Origin: Rathayibacter sp. VKM Ac-2857
GTDB lineage: Bacteria > Actinomycetota > Actinomycetes > Actinomycetales > Microbacteriaceae
Length of the DNA: 64,000 nt
Direction: 5' to 3'
Assembly: GCF_013205025.1 (NCBI RefSeq)
Contig: NZ_JABMLE010000002.1
Location: 721,675 to 785,674, forward strand
A program made the position numbers and the translations under genes. Shown here piece by piece: positions 50,289-60,232 of the stretch (the stretch's first letter is position 1; each line of letters begins with the position of its first letter). The notes under the pieces are model-generated. The model searched no databases. It saw nothing but the letters and a program-made list of their open reading frames with translations, and was not told where the DNA came from.

Positions 50289-50686
50289 GGTAGTGCTCCT
50301 TGATGTCTCACTCGGTGTTCAGCAGGCCGCTGCTGCGGTCGCCTCCCTCGACGGTAGAGGCGAGCCGCCTGGGAGTTCACGTGGTTGCGGCTGGACGCAG
50401 ACGTGGTACAACCCGGGAGCGGCGGCGGGATCTCGATACGCCCGCTTCGCGGGCTACTCGATCAACATGAGGCGCGAGCCGCTCGATCAACAGGGCGGCC
50501 CGCAACGCGGACCGCTCCGTTTCATGCTGGTCGAGTAGCCGCGGAGCGGCGTATCGAGACCCGACGTCTGCAGAACGGTGGATCTCGATACGCCCTCTGC
50601 GAGGGCTACTCGATCAACATGAGGCGCGAGCCGCTCCGTTCCATGCTGGTCGAGTAGCCGCGCAGCGGCGTATCGAGAGCCGCGGG
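50289..50686. repeat. Composite palindromic repeat cluster downstream of the GH43 gene
   Basis: The segment up to about 50420 is the SRPBCC upstream region with no feature I can name. A single arm follows at about 50429-50468, a complete composite at about 50523-50621 (short centre cgacgtctgcagaacggtg) and another half arm at 50642-50678, ending against the GH43 stop. The flank gaggcgcgagccgctc occurs twice. No gene was recognised. Confidence 0.85.
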
Positions 50687-52228
50687 TCAGTCGTCCGTGC
50701 CCGTGTAGCGGTAGGCGGTGAACGTCGGCGTGCCGGTCGTCGCGTAGAGGCCGAGGACGCGGCCGGTGAAGGAGGTGGCGGTCTCGGCGGTGAAGGAGCG
50801 GCCGTCGATGCGGGCGAGGGTGCGGGAGACGCCGCCCGCCTCCGCGCGGAGGACGAGGAAGTCGCTGGTCATCTGGCCGGGGCCGAAGCCGACGCCGCCG
50901 TCGCGCTCGGACTCCAGCATCAGCGTCACCGGGCCCTCGGGCAGCTCGGCGACCCACTCCTGCTCGAAGGACGGGATCACGGCGCGAGCGGTGACCCGCG
51001 TGCCGGAGCCGGTCGACTCCGCCTCGACGGACGCGAACGTCGTCTCGTCGTAGCGGACGGCCAGCCCGCCGACGCCGGCCGAGACGTCGACGACGACCGA
51101 GGCCTGCATCGTCTGGGTGAGCTGGCGGCGGCCGACGAAGGTGGGCTGCGGGTGGCGCAGGGTGCGCCCCTCCCCCGGCAGCGACAGCCGGCCGCCTTCG
51201 ACACTGGCGAGCGCGGTCGGGAGGCGGCGCACGCCGATCCAGCCCGCGTCGAGCGGTCCGGAGAAGTCGACGTCGTCGCGCAGCGGACCGCGCGGCGCGA
51301 GCGCGACCGGCTCGGCGACCGGCCAGCCGTCCACCCAGGAGACCCGGGTGACGAAGGTCTCGCGGCCGAGCGCCGAGAAGGCGCGGGTCGCTCCCCGCGG
51401 GCGGACGCCGAGCAGCACGATCAGCGTCGAGCCGTCGGGGCCCTCCACCAGGTCGCCGTGGCCGGTGTTCTGCACCGGTCGGGTGGTGCCGCGGGCGGTG
51501 AGGAACGGGTTGCCGGGCGCGGTCTCGAACGGGCCGGTCGGCTCGTCGCTCCGGGCGATCGAGACGCCGTGGCCGCGCTCCGTGCCGCCCTCGGCGATGA
51601 GGAGGTACCAGACGTCCCGGCCGTCGACCGAGCGACGGTACAGGTGCGGCGCCTCCGGGAAGCCGCCGCCGGTGCCCGACCAGAGCGAGCGCGGCTCCTC
51701 CAGGATGCGGCCGGCCGCGAGGTCGACCCGCACCTGCTGGATGCCGAGGTGCGCGCCGGCCTCCTCGCCGCTCAGGATCAGGCCGGAGTAGGTGACGAAC
51801 GCGGTGCCGTCCTCGTCCCAGGCGAGGTCCGGGTCGATGCCCTGGAGCGGGCCGCCGTCGGCGTCGGTCAGGACGGTGCCGTCGCTCCACTCGCCGGCCG
51901 GGTCGGTCGCGGTGAAGACGACGGTGCCGACGCCCGCGGGCACCGACACGATCACGTGGAAGAGGCCGTCGTGGTGCCGGATCGTCGGCGCCCAGACGCC
52001 GAGACCGGTGGGCACCTCCTCCACACCGATCTGCTCGGCGCGGGTCGCGACGTTGCCGACGCGCTCCCAGGTCTCGAAGTCGGTGCTGCGGTACACGGGG
52101 ATGCCGGGCAGGTACTCGAACGTCGAGGTGACGAGGTAGTAGACACCGTCGACGCGGACGACGCTCGGGTCGGGATTGAAGCCGGGGATCAGCGGGTTGG
52201 GGAAGGGCGCACCCACGCCGCCGCTCAT
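50687..52228 (-). CDS. GH43-family glycoside hydrolase (beta-xylosidase/arabinofuranosidase type)
   Basis: This 513-residue protein has a five-bladed propeller with the catalytic base Asp in GFNPDPSVVRVDGVYY (near residue 20), an Asp in GIDPDLAWDEDG and the acid Glu in GGFPEAPHLYRR. A C-terminal beta-sandwich (about residues 320-513) is typical of two-domain GH43 beta-xylosidases and arabinofuranosidases. No signal peptide is seen, so it acts on imported oligosaccharides. The ATG at 52228 overlaps the GH3 stop by four bases. The substrate, xylo- or arabino-oligosaccharide, is inferred. Confidence 0.9.
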   Translation of the reverse strand: MSGGVGAPFPNPLIPGFNPDPSVVRVDGVYYLVTSTFEYLPGIPVYRSTDFETWERVGNVATRAEQIGVEEVPTGLGVWAPTIRHHDGLFHVIVSVPAGVGTVVFTATDPAGEWSDGTVLTDADGGPLQGIDPDLAWDEDGTAFVTYSGLILSGEEAGAHLGIQQVRVDLAAGRILEEPRSLWSGTGGGFPEAPHLYRRSVDGRDVWYLLIAEGGTERGHGVSIARSDEPTGPFETAPGNPFLTARGTTRPVQNTGHGDLVEGPDGSTLIVLLGVRPRGATRAFSALGRETFVTRVSWVDGWPVAEPVALAPRGPLRDDVDFSGPLDAGWIGVRRLPTALASVEGGRLSLPGEGRTLRHPQPTFVGRRQLTQTMQASVVVDVSAGVGGLAVRYDETTFASVEAESTGSGTRVTARAVIPSFEQEWVAELPEGPVTLMLESERDGGVGFGPGQMTSDFLVLRAEAGGVSRTLARIDGRSFTAETATSFTGRVLGLYATTGTPTFTAYRYTGTDD

Positions 52229-54711
52229 GCGCGCAGCTCCAGCTCGGTCACCAGCGGGACGTCCTCGAGCGAGGTGCCGAGGCGGATCGTGAAGGCTCCG
52301 GCCTCGTACTCCCAGCCGTCGTTCCAGGTGGCGAGCAGTCGCGTCGGCACCGTGACGGCGATCTGCGCACTCGCGCCCGCCTCCAGCGTCGCGCTCTCGA
52401 AGCCGACCAGCCAGCGCACCGGGCGCTCGACGGCGGAGTCGCGGCGCTCGGCGTAGGCCTGCAGCACGACCTTGCCGGCGCGCTCGCCGGTGTTCACGAC
52501 GTCGACGAGGAGTTCGACGTCCTCGCCGCCGCGGACGGGCTCGGGGGTCGAGACCGCGACGAGCTCGAACGAGGTGTAGCCGAGGCCGTGGCCGAAGACG
52601 TAGGCCGGCTCCACCTCGCTGCGCAGCCAGGCGCGGTAGCCGATGTGGATGCCCTCGTCGTAGTGCAGCTCGCCGTCGGTCGGCAGCGTCGAGAGGACGG
52701 GGACGTCCTCGATCGCGACCGGCCAGGTGGTGGGCAGGCGTCCGCCGGGCTCGACGCGGCCGAGCAGGACGTCGGCGACCGCGTCGCCCATCTCCTGACC
52801 GCCGAAGTAGCCGACCAGCACGGCGGCGACCTCGTCGCGCCACGGCAGCAGCACGGGGGCGCCGGCGTTGACGACCACGACGGTGCGCGGGTTGACGGCG
52901 GCGACGGCGCGCACGAGCGCGTCCTGCTGGCCCGGCAGGTCGAGCGAGCTGCGGTCGTAGCCCTCGGACTCGACCGCGGAGTTGGTGCCGACCACCACGA
53001 GGGCGACGTCGGCGTCGCGGGCGAGCGCCACCGCCTCCGCGATCAGCTCGTCGGCCGGAGTGTCCTCGGGCTCGAGGCCGTAGGTGAAGCCGAGCGCGCC
53101 CTCGAGGTCTCCCTCGGCGTGCACGATGTCGTACTCGATCCGGATGTCGACGGGCGTGTCCGCGGTGACGGTCAGCGGCGCGGAGACCGAGGGCGGGGCG
53201 AGCAGTGCGGCGCCGAGATCGGAGCCGACGGCGGCGAGGGTCTCCTCGAGGAAGAGCGCGCCGTCCACGTAGACGCGGGCGGTGCCGGCGACGGCGAAGC
53301 CCAGGCGGACGGTCGCGTCGGCGGGCGGGGTGAGGATCGTCGAGAACTCGACGCGGGCCGAGGCGGCGATCGGGGCGGTGCCGCCGAACCAGACCAGCGA
53401 GGTGGCGCGGCGGTCCTCGACGAACAGCTCGGTGCCGTCCTCGGCGAGGAAGCGGACGCGCTGGCCGGGCTCGCCGGTGACGGGGTTGGTGATGGTGTCG
53501 AGGACGAGCGGGGCGACGCCGTCCTGCACGACCGCGCCGAGCGCGTAGTCGACGCGGGCGTGCGGCAGGGCGGCGCGGACGCCGTCGAGCGGAGTGACGA
53601 CCTTCTCGGGCAGGACCGTCGCGGATCCGCCGCCCTGGGTGCGCGCCTCGCGGGCGTTGTGACCGATCACGGCGACGGAGCTGAGCGCCGACGCGTCCCA
53701 GGGCAGCTCGCCCTCGTTGCGCAGCAGGACGCTGCCGGCCGCGGCGGCCTCGCGGGCGAAGGCGCGGCCGTCCTCGACGAGCACCGGCTCGGCGACGGCG
53801 GGCGCGAAGCCCTCGAGCGCGCCGACACGGGCGGCCAGGCGGAGGATGCGGCGGACCTTGCGGTCGACGACGGACTCCTCGATCGAGCCGTCGCGGACGG
53901 CGGCGACGAGCGCCGCGCCCCACGGGCCGTCGGGGCCGGGCATCACGAGGTCCTGCGCCGCGCGGGCGCTGTCGACGGTGCGGACCGCGGTCCAGTCGCT
54001 GATGACGACGCCGTCGAAGCCCCACTCGCTGTTCAGCGGGGTCTCGAGCAGGTCGCTCTCGGTGGCGGTGGTGCCGTTGATCGAGTTGTAGGAGCTCATC
54101 ACGAGCCAGGCGCGGGTCTCGACGATCGCGCGCTCGAAGGCGAGCAGGTAGAGCTCGCGGAGGGCGCGGTCGCCGACGCGCACGTCGACGGTGAAGCGGT
54201 CGGTCTCGGAGTCGTTCGCGATGTAGTGCTTGGGAGTGGCGCCGACGCCGTTCTCCTGCACGCCGGCCACGTAGGCGGCGGCGAGGTCGGCGGTGAGCAC
54301 CGGGTCCTCGCTGAAGCCCTCGAAGTGGCGGCCGCCGAGCGGGGAGCGGTGCAGGTTGATGGTCGGGCCGAGGACGACGTCGACGTCCTTGCGGCGCGCC
54401 TCGACCGCGGCGGCGGCGCCGTAGCGGCGGGCGATCGAGCGGTCCCAGGAGGAGGAGAGCGCGGTCGCCGAGGGCAGGTTCAGCGAGGGCGAGCGCTCGT
54501 CCCAGACCTCGCCGCGCACGCCGGAGGGGCCGTCCGAGACGAGCATGCGGCGCAGGCCGATCTTCTCGATCGGCCAGGTGGTCCAGAAGTCGCGGCCGGT
54601 GAGCAGCTGCACCTTCTCCTCGAGGTCGAGGCGCCCGATCAGCTCGGTGAGCAGGGCGTCGGCGTCGGGTCCCTCGGCCGGGATGCGGGGAGCAGTGGAG
54701 GTGTCGGTCAC
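52225..54711 (-). CDS. GH3 beta-glucosidase with PA14 insertion
   Basis: This 828-residue GH3 enzyme has the catalytic nucleophile Asp in GFDGVVISDWTAV (near residue 238), the second (alpha/beta) domain with VLLRNEGELPWDASALSSVA, and a PA14-type insertion (about residues 390-530) that typically shapes the substrate pocket. The fibronectin type III-like C-terminal domain ends the protein. No signal peptide is seen. The ATG is at 54711. It is followed by the overlapping GH43 gene and lies downstream of the Opp-type transporter, so it probably trims imported beta-linked oligosaccharides. Confidence 0.93.
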   Translation of the reverse strand: MTDTSTAPRIPAEGPDADALLTELIGRLDLEEKVQLLTGRDFWTTWPIEKIGLRRMLVSDGPSGVRGEVWDERSPSLNLPSATALSSSWDRSIARRYGAAAAVEARRKDVDVVLGPTINLHRSPLGGRHFEGFSEDPVLTADLAAAYVAGVQENGVGATPKHYIANDSETDRFTVDVRVGDRALRELYLLAFERAIVETRAWLVMSSYNSINGTTATESDLLETPLNSEWGFDGVVISDWTAVRTVDSARAAQDLVMPGPDGPWGAALVAAVRDGSIEESVVDRKVRRILRLAARVGALEGFAPAVAEPVLVEDGRAFAREAAAAGSVLLRNEGELPWDASALSSVAVIGHNAREARTQGGGSATVLPEKVVTPLDGVRAALPHARVDYALGAVVQDGVAPLVLDTITNPVTGEPGQRVRFLAEDGTELFVEDRRATSLVWFGGTAPIAASARVEFSTILTPPADATVRLGFAVAGTARVYVDGALFLEETLAAVGSDLGAALLAPPSVSAPLTVTADTPVDIRIEYDIVHAEGDLEGALGFTYGLEPEDTPADELIAEAVALARDADVALVVVGTNSAVESEGYDRSSLDLPGQQDALVRAVAAVNPRTVVVVNAGAPVLLPWRDEVAAVLVGYFGGQEMGDAVADVLLGRVEPGGRLPTTWPVAIEDVPVLSTLPTDGELHYDEGIHIGYRAWLRSEVEPAYVFGHGLGYTSFELVAVSTPEPVRGGEDVELLVDVVNTGERAGKVVLQAYAERRDSAVERPVRWLVGFESATLEAGASAQIAVTVPTRLLATWNDGWEYEAGAFTIRLGTSLEDVPLVTELELRA

Positions 54712-54748
54712 GGGAAGTCTCTCTCTGTCGGGACGTGCTGATCCCTCC

Positions 54749-54810
54749 CGCGAGATGCCACTTTTGACGCGATCGCGCGGCGTGTCGCGCTCATAAGTGG
54801 CATCTCGCGG
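54749..54810. repeat. Perfect 16-bp inverted repeat (second palindrome family)
   Basis: ccgcgagatgccactt (54749-54764) and aagtggcatctcgcgg (54795-54810) are exact reverse complements around a 30-base loop containing further palindromic cgcgatcgcg. It sits between the transporter ATPase stop and the GH3 start. The sequence is unrelated to the ctcgatacgcc family. Confidence 0.85.
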
Positions 54811-54847
54811 AAGGGGAGGGACGCGGCGCGCGTCCAGGGGGCGAGTG

Positions 54848-55702
54848 TCAGGGGTGGGCGGCCACGAAGGCTCGGCGCTCCTCGCGGCGGGTGGCCTGGC
54901 GGACCGGGTCGGCGACGGGGGCCGCCAGGAAGAGGCGCTGGGTGTAGGCGTGCTCCGGGCGGGAGGTGACCTGGTCGCCGTCGCCCCACTCCACGATCTC
55001 GCCGTGGTACATCACGGCGACGCGGTGCGAGAGGTGCCGCACGACGGCGAGGTCGTGCGAGACGAAGAGGTACGCGACTCCGGTGCGCTCCTGGATCTCG
55101 GTGAAGAGGTCGAGGACGCGCGCCTGGGTGGAGAGGTCCAGCGCCGAGACGGGCTCGTCGCAGACGATCAGCCGCGGCTCGAGGGCGAGCGCCCGGGCGA
55201 TCGCGATCCGCTGGCGCTGACCGCCGGAGAACTCGCGCGGCAGGCGGTCGGCCGCGGACTGCGGCAGCCCCACCTGGTCGAGCAGCTCGCGCACCCGCTT
55301 GGAGGCGACCTTGGCGTCGACCTTCCGCACGGTGAGCGGCTCCACCAGGATCTGCTCGATCGTCAGCGACGGGTTGAGCGAGGTGTACGGGTCCTGGAAG
55401 ACGACCTGGATCTCGGAGGAGAGCCCGCGGCGCTGACGCCGGTCGAGGTGCGCGATGTCGCGCCCGTTGTAGAGGATCTCGCCGCCGGTGACCGGGGCGA
55501 GCCCCAGCACCGCGCGGCCGAGCGTGGTCTTGCCTGAGCCGGACTCGCCGACCAGGCCGACCGTCTCGCCGGGACGGATGTCGAGCGAGACGCCCTTCAG
55601 CGCCTGGAAAGGCTTGGCACGGAAGCCCTTGCCCGGGTACTCGACGACGACGTCCTTGACGTCCAGCAGTAGCTCGGACGGTGCGGCGGGTGCGGCGCTC
55701 AT
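54848..55702 (-). CDS. Opp/Dpp-type ABC transporter ATPase (DppF position)
   Basis: The 284-residue ATPase has Walker [10 protein letters not shown], the signature [15 protein letters not shown], Walker [15 protein letters not shown] and the H-loop [17 protein letters not shown] is the Q-loop variant of oligopeptide-type transporters. The ATG at 55702 overlaps the upstream fused gene's stop by four bases. The C-terminal tail [20 protein letters not shown] is short. It energises uptake together with the ATPase half of the preceding fusion. Confidence 0.93.
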   Translation of the reverse strand: MSAAPAAPSELLLDVKDVVVEYPGKGFRAKPFQALKGVSLDIRPGETVGLVGESGSGKTTLGRAVLGLAPVTGGEILYNGRDIAHLDRRQRRGLSSEIQVVFQDPYTSLNPSLTIEQILVEPLTVRKVDAKVASKRVRELLDQVGLPQSAADRLPREFSGGQRQRIAIARALALEPRLIVCDEPVSALDLSTQARVLDLFTEIQERTGVAYLFVSHDLAVVRHLSHRVAVMYHGEIVEWGDGDQVTSRPEHAYTQRLFLAAPVADPVRQATRREERRAFVAAHP

Positions 55703-57591
55703 CGGCTCGACTCCTTCACGGCGGTGGTGGCGACGAGCGGTCCGCGGGCGGGCCCCTCCTCGAGGATCGCGTCGAACAGGGCGCGGGTGTAGGGGTGACG
55801 GGGGTCGGCGAAGATCGAGCGCACGGGCCCGGTCTCGACGATCCGGCCATCGCGCATGACCGAGACGCGGTCGCACAGGTCGGCGACGACGCCGAAGTTG
55901 TGCGTGACGAGGATCATGCCCATGTTCAGCTCCGACTGCAGCTCGCGGAGCAGGTCGAGCACCTCGGCCTGCACCGTGACGTCGAGCGCAGTGGTCGGCT
56001 CGTCGGCGATCAGCAGGTCGGGGTCGCAGGAGACGGCGCCGGCGATCAGCACCCGCTGGGCCATGCCGCCGGAGACCTCGTGCGGGTAGGCGTCGAACGT
56101 GCGCTGCGGGTTGGGGATGCCGACCCGGGCGAGCAGGCCGAGCGCCCGCTCCTTCGCCGCCGCCTTGGAGAGGCCGAGACAGATCCGCATCGGCTGCACG
56201 AGCTGCGTGCCGATGGTGAAGGAGGGGTCGAGGTTCGACATCGGCTCCTGCGGGATGTACGCGATGCGCTTGCCGCGGAGCTTGGTCATCTCCTTCTCCG
56301 ACAGGTGCGCGAGGTCCTGGCCGTCGAAGACGATCGAGCCGCCGGTGATCCGGCCGCCCTCGGGCAGCAGGCGCAGCACCGACCAGGCGGTCTGCGTCTT
56401 GCCGGAGCCGGACTCGCCGATCAGGCCGTGGATCTCGCCGCGGCGGACCGCGAGCGAGACGTCGTGGACGACCGTCTTCACCGAGCCGTCGTTCTGGCCG
56501 TAGCCGACCGAGAGGTTCGTGACGCGGAGGATCTCCTCGGCCACGTTCCTGTCAGCACCGGTCGCGCCGGCCTCCTCCTCGTGCACGACCGTCTTGGGCG
56601 CCGCGGCGTCCTCGTCGAGCATGGTCTGGATGCCGATCGTCGACAGGCTGGTCGGCACCGTCGCGGGCGCCGAGGCCGACTTGCGCTTCTTCGAGCGCTT
56701 GGCTCCGGAGGCGCTTCGCTCGAGCTCGTCGCGCATCGCGTTGCCCAGCAGGGTCAGCGCGATGGAGGTGAGCGCGATCGCGAGGCTCGGCCAGAGCATC
56801 AGGATCGGGGCGTTGAAGACGTTGGAGAAGCCGTCGTTGAGCATCGAGCCCCAGGTGGGGATCGACAGGTCGCCGAGGCCGAGGAACTCGAGTCCGGCCT
56901 GGATCGCGATCGCGATGCCGGCGACCAGCGAGGCCTGGATGATGACGGGAGCGCGGACGACGGTGAGGATGTGCCGGGCGATGATCCGGCCGTTGCTGAG
57001 GCCGGAGACCCGCGCCGCGTCGACGAAGAGCTCGCCGCGCACCGCGGTGACGGAGGCGTAGACCAGGCGGTGGAAGGCCGGCGAGAGCAGGACGCCGAAG
57101 ATGGCCATCGAGAGCCACATCGACGGGCCGATGACGGCGCGGGCCGCCAGCAGCACGACGAAGCCGGGCAGCGCCATCACGAGGCCGGAGGTCCAGGCCG
57201 AGACGGAGTCGAACCAGCCGCCGAAGTAGCCGGCCAGCAGTCCGCTGGTGACGCCGATGACGACGGCGACGGCGAGTGCGACCAGGGCACCGGCGAGGCT
57301 GAACTGGGTGCCGAAGAGCAGTCGCGAGAGGACGTCGCGGCCCGCACTGTCGGCGCCGAGCAGGTGCGCGGCACCGGGCTCGGCGAGCACGTCCTGCAGC
57401 GAGGCGCGGTTGGGATCGGCCGGGGCGAGCAGCGGCGCGAAGATCCCGGAGAGGACGACGATCGCGAGGAAGACGAGCGAGACGAGCCCGACCGGGTTGT
57501 GCAGCAGGCGCCGGAAGAGGTGCGTGCGGGCGGCGCGCTCCTCCACTCCGACCGACGGGGTGCTGGCGGGCAGCGGAGTCGTGGCGGTCAT
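55699..57591 (-). CDS. Fused Opp/Dpp-type permease (DppC) and ATPase (DppD)
   Basis: The 630-residue protein joins two ABC subunits. Residues 1-285 are the DppC-like permease ([20 protein letters not shown], then [20 protein letters not shown], the typical ADSxGRD motif). A basic linker (about 290-345, with a KRSKKRK cluster) follows. Residues 345-630 are a DppD-like ATPase with [24 protein letters not shown] and [13 protein letters not shown]. The fusion is uncommon but recurs in actinobacteria. The start overlaps the dppB stop by four bases. The transporter has one separate ATPase (54848) and one fused one. Confidence 0.92.
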   Translation of the reverse strand: MTATTPLPASTPSVGVEERAARTHLFRRLLHNPVGLVSLVFLAIVVLSGIFAPLLAPADPNRASLQDVLAEPGAAHLLGADSAGRDVLSRLLFGTQFSLAGALVALAVAVVIGVTSGLLAGYFGGWFDSVSAWTSGLVMALPGFVVLLAARAVIGPSMWLSMAIFGVLLSPAFHRLVYASVTAVRGELFVDAARVSGLSNGRIIARHILTVVRAPVIIQASLVAGIAIAIQAGLEFLGLGDLSIPTWGSMLNDGFSNVFNAPILMLWPSLAIALTSIALTLLGNAMRDELERSASGAKRSKKRKSASAPATVPTSLSTIGIQTMLDEDAAAPKTVVHEEEAGATGADRNVAEEILRVTNLSVGYGQNDGSVKTVVHDVSLAVRRGEIHGLIGESGSGKTQTAWSVLRLLPEGGRITGGSIVFDGQDLAHLSEKEMTKLRGKRIAYIPQEPMSNLDPSFTIGTQLVQPMRICLGLSKAAAKERALGLLARVGIPNPQRTFDAYPHEVSGGMAQRVLIAGAVSCDPDLLIADEPTTALDVTVQAEVLDLLRELQSELNMGMILVTHNFGVVADLCDRVSVMRDGRIVETGPVRSIFADPRHPYTRALFDAILEEGPARGPLVATTAVKESSR

Positions 57592-58529
57592 GAGAGTCGC
57601 ACCTTCGGGTTGAGCCAGCCCTGGAGCAGGTCGATGAGCAGGTTGACGATGACGACGATGATCGCGGTGACGAGCACGAGGCCCATCACCAGCGGGATGT
57701 CGCCCTGGGTGGTCGCGGTGACCGCGACCTGGCCGAGACCGGGGATCGCGAAGATCTGCTCGACGATGACGGCGCCGCCGAGGAGGCCGATGAACTGCAC
57801 GGCGAGGACGGCGAGCGCGGGGCCGCCGGCGTTCCGCAGCACGTGCTGGAAGACGATCCGGTTGGCGGGCAGGCCGCGCGAGCGCAGGGTCCGCACGTAG
57901 TCCTGGCGGAGCGCGTCGATGACGGAGCCGCGGACCTGCTGGGCGACGCCGGCGATGCCGCCGATCGCGAGGGCGATGATCGGCAGGGTGACCGTGGCGA
58001 TCCAGCCCGAGAACGAGTCGGTGAGGTTGACGTAGCCGGTCGGCTTGAACCAGCGGAGGTTGATCGCGAAGACGGTGACGAGGCCCAGCGCGATGAGGAA
58101 GCCGGGGATCGCGAAGCCGAGGATCGAGACCAGCTGCACGAGCTTGTCGGCCCAGCCGCGGCGGACCGCGGCCCAGACGCCGAGCACGACGGCGACGATC
58201 GCGGAGATGATCGTGGCGCCGATGACCAGGGAGAGCGTGACGGTGACGCGGGTGGAGATGGCGGTGGTGACCGCCTGCCCGGTGAACCAGGAGCTGCCGA
58301 GGTCGCCGGTCACGGCGTGGCCGAGCCAGCCGAGGTACTGCGACCAGATCGGCTGGTCGAGGCCGAGCTGCGCGGCCCGCTGGGCCACCGCCTCCGGCGT
58401 CGCGTTCTGCCCGAGGATGCGGCGGGCGATGTCGCCGCCGCCGAGATAGAGGAGTGCGTAGGCGACGACGGAGATCAGCACCACGAGGATGATCCCCGAG
58501 ATGACGCGTCGCAGGATGAACCTGGTCAT
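57588..58529 (-). CDS. Opp/Dpp-type ABC transporter permease (DppB position)
   Basis: This 313-residue permease has six predicted helices, starting FILRRVISGIILVVLISVVA. The motifs LGLDQPIWSQYLGWLGHAVT and GDLGSSWFTGQAV are typical of DppB. DALRQDYVRTLRSRGLPANR is the ATPase-contact EAA-type loop. It overlaps the fused gene downstream by four bases and follows the binding-protein gene after a strong hairpin. Confidence 0.92.
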   Translation of the reverse strand: MTRFILRRVISGIILVVLISVVAYALLYLGGGDIARRILGQNATPEAVAQRAAQLGLDQPIWSQYLGWLGHAVTGDLGSSWFTGQAVTTAISTRVTVTLSLVIGATIISAIVAVVLGVWAAVRRGWADKLVQLVSILGFAIPGFLIALGLVTVFAINLRWFKPTGYVNLTDSFSGWIATVTLPIIALAIGGIAGVAQQVRGSVIDALRQDYVRTLRSRGLPANRIVFQHVLRNAGGPALAVLAVQFIGLLGGAVIVEQIFAIPGLGQVAVTATTQGDIPLVMGLVLVTAIIVVIVNLLIDLLQGWLNPKVRLS

Positions 58530-58595
58530 CAGTGGTCCTTCGAACGGAGGAGGGCGCGGACGCGATCAGCGGATCGGGCGGCGCGAAGAGAGGGA

Positions 58596-58625
58596 GCGGG
58601 GGCCGGCCGTGAAGCCGGCCCCCGC
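58596..58625 (-). terminator. Intra-operon hairpin between the binding-protein gene and the permease gene
   Basis: gcgggggccggc (58596-58607) pairs perfectly with gccggcccccgc (58614-58625) around a six-base loop, 27 bases beyond the binding-protein stop. It probably stabilises or partially terminates the mRNA so the binding protein is made in excess over the membrane subunits. Confidence 0.75.
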
Positions 58626-58651
58626 CGATCCGGATCAGGCCGGGGTGCCGA

Positions 58652-60178
58652 TCACGCTGGGGTAATCGCCCAGAGGTACGGGTAGGCGTTGCCCGTCTGG
58701 GTCTCGACCTTCGTGTTCGCGTCGGTCACGAAGCTCGACTGCTGGCGGTACCAGGGGGCGAACCAGGCGTTCTCGACCGTGTAGGCGTTGACGGCCTGGA
58801 CGGCGGCGGCGTAGCCGGACTCGTCCGCGGTGCGGACGGCCTCGATCAGCGTCTCGAGCTCGGGGTCGGCGTTCTTGAAGGGGTTGAAGATCGCGTTGGG
58901 GCTGAGCTCGAAGTTGATCAGGGCCCAGTCGGGGTCCTGCTGCAGCGTGAGCCAGGTGGCGGCGTACTTCGGGGCGAGGACGTCGGCGATGAAGTTGTTG
59001 CCGGCGTCGGTGTAGGTGACGGTGATGCCGACCTCGGAGAGCTGCTGCTGGATCAGCGTGAAGGTCGAGGAGCCGACGAGCGAGCTCGAGGGCATGTTCA
59101 GCTCGAAGCCGTCCGGGTAGCCGGCCTCGGCGAGCAGCTCCTTGGCCTTCTCGGGGTCGTAGGGGTAGTCGTCGTCGAGCGACTCGTCGTAGCCCTCGGA
59201 GGAGGTCGGGAAGATCTGCGTGGTCGGAGTGCCGTAGCCCTGGCCGATGGCCTTCAGCAGCGACTCCTTGTCGAACGCGTAGTTGATGGCCTGGCGGACG
59301 CGGACGTCCTTCAGGGCCGGCGCGATGGTGCCGTCGCGGTCGAGCAGCAGCAGACCGGTCCAGTTGAGCTCGAAGGGGTTGACGGTGAAGCCCGACGCCT
59401 CGATCTCCTTGAGGTCGTTGTTGTCGACCGTGTTGGCCGCGTTGACCTGACCGCCCTTGATCGCGTTCACCAGAGCGGTGGAGTCGCTGTAGACGTTGAT
59501 GTTCAGGTTGTCGTAGTGGACCGAGTCCTCGTCCCAGTAGCCGTCGCGCTTGGTGAAGGCGTAGGAGGTGCCGATGACGGTCTTGGCCGCGTCGAGCTCG
59601 TAGGGGCCGGAGCCGACCGGGACGGTCTGGATGTCGGCGGACTCGAAGGCGGAGGGCGCCTCGACGAGGCCGGCGTTCTGGGTCAGGTAGAAGAGGAAGG
59701 TCGGGTTGGCCTGCTTGAGGGTCACCGTGACGGTCGAGGCGTCGGTCGCGACGGCGTCGGCGAGATCGGCCATCTTGTTCGTGTCGGGCGAGTTGCCGTC
59801 GCGGAAGCGGATCAGGTTCTGCGCGACGGCGTCGGCGTCGAGCGTCGATCCGTCGGAGAAGGTCACGCCGTCGCGGATCTTCAGGGTGAGGACGGTGTTG
59901 TCCTCGTTGTAGGTCCACTCGGACGCGAGGCCCTCGGTGATGGTGCCGTCGGGCTCGGCCCGCAGCACGCTGTCGTAGACGGCCTGCATGTACGGCGACT
60001 CGTTGGCCCAGTACGAGTCCGCCGCGGCGAACGTCGACAGGGTCTGGATCGCACCCAGCGTGAGCGTCTCGCTCGAGCCGCCGGAGGCGCCTCCGCCGGA
60101 GTCGGCCGCGCAGCTGGTCAGGCCGACCATCGTGGTGACGGCGATCGCAGCGGCCGCCAGCCTCTTCCATCGGAACAT
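58652..60178 (-). CDS. Family-5 extracellular solute-binding lipoprotein
   Basis: The 508-residue binding protein starts MFRWKRLAAAAIAVTTMVGL and has the lipobox LTSC (Cys23). The body has the family-5 pattern: ANESPYMQAVYDSVLRAEPD, GLASEWTYNEDNTVLTLKIR, DGVTFSDGSTLDADAVAQNL and DVRVRQAINYAFDKESLL. These proteins usually bind peptides, but members in loci with glycosidases bind oligosaccharides. With GH3 and GH43 in the same operon a xylo- or gluco-oligosaccharide is more likely. The ATG at 60178 heads the minus-strand operon. Confidence 0.92.
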   Translation of the reverse strand: MFRWKRLAAAAIAVTTMVGLTSCAADSGGGASGGSSETLTLGAIQTLSTFAAADSYWANESPYMQAVYDSVLRAEPDGTITEGLASEWTYNEDNTVLTLKIRDGVTFSDGSTLDADAVAQNLIRFRDGNSPDTNKMADLADAVATDASTVTVTLKQANPTFLFYLTQNAGLVEAPSAFESADIQTVPVGSGPYELDAAKTVIGTSYAFTKRDGYWDEDSVHYDNLNINVYSDSTALVNAIKGGQVNAANTVDNNDLKEIEASGFTVNPFELNWTGLLLLDRDGTIAPALKDVRVRQAINYAFDKESLLKAIGQGYGTPTTQIFPTSSEGYDESLDDDYPYDPEKAKELLAEAGYPDGFELNMPSSSLVGSSTFTLIQQQLSEVGITVTYTDAGNNFIADVLAPKYAATWLTLQQDPDWALINFELSPNAIFNPFKNADPELETLIEAVRTADESGYAAAVQAVNAYTVENAWFAPWYRQQSSFVTDANTKVETQTGNAYPYLWAITPA

Positions 60179-60232
60179 CTTCGGTCTCCAGGTTCTCCCG
60201 GTTCTCCCATGAACCGGTGCCGAGGAAGCTAA

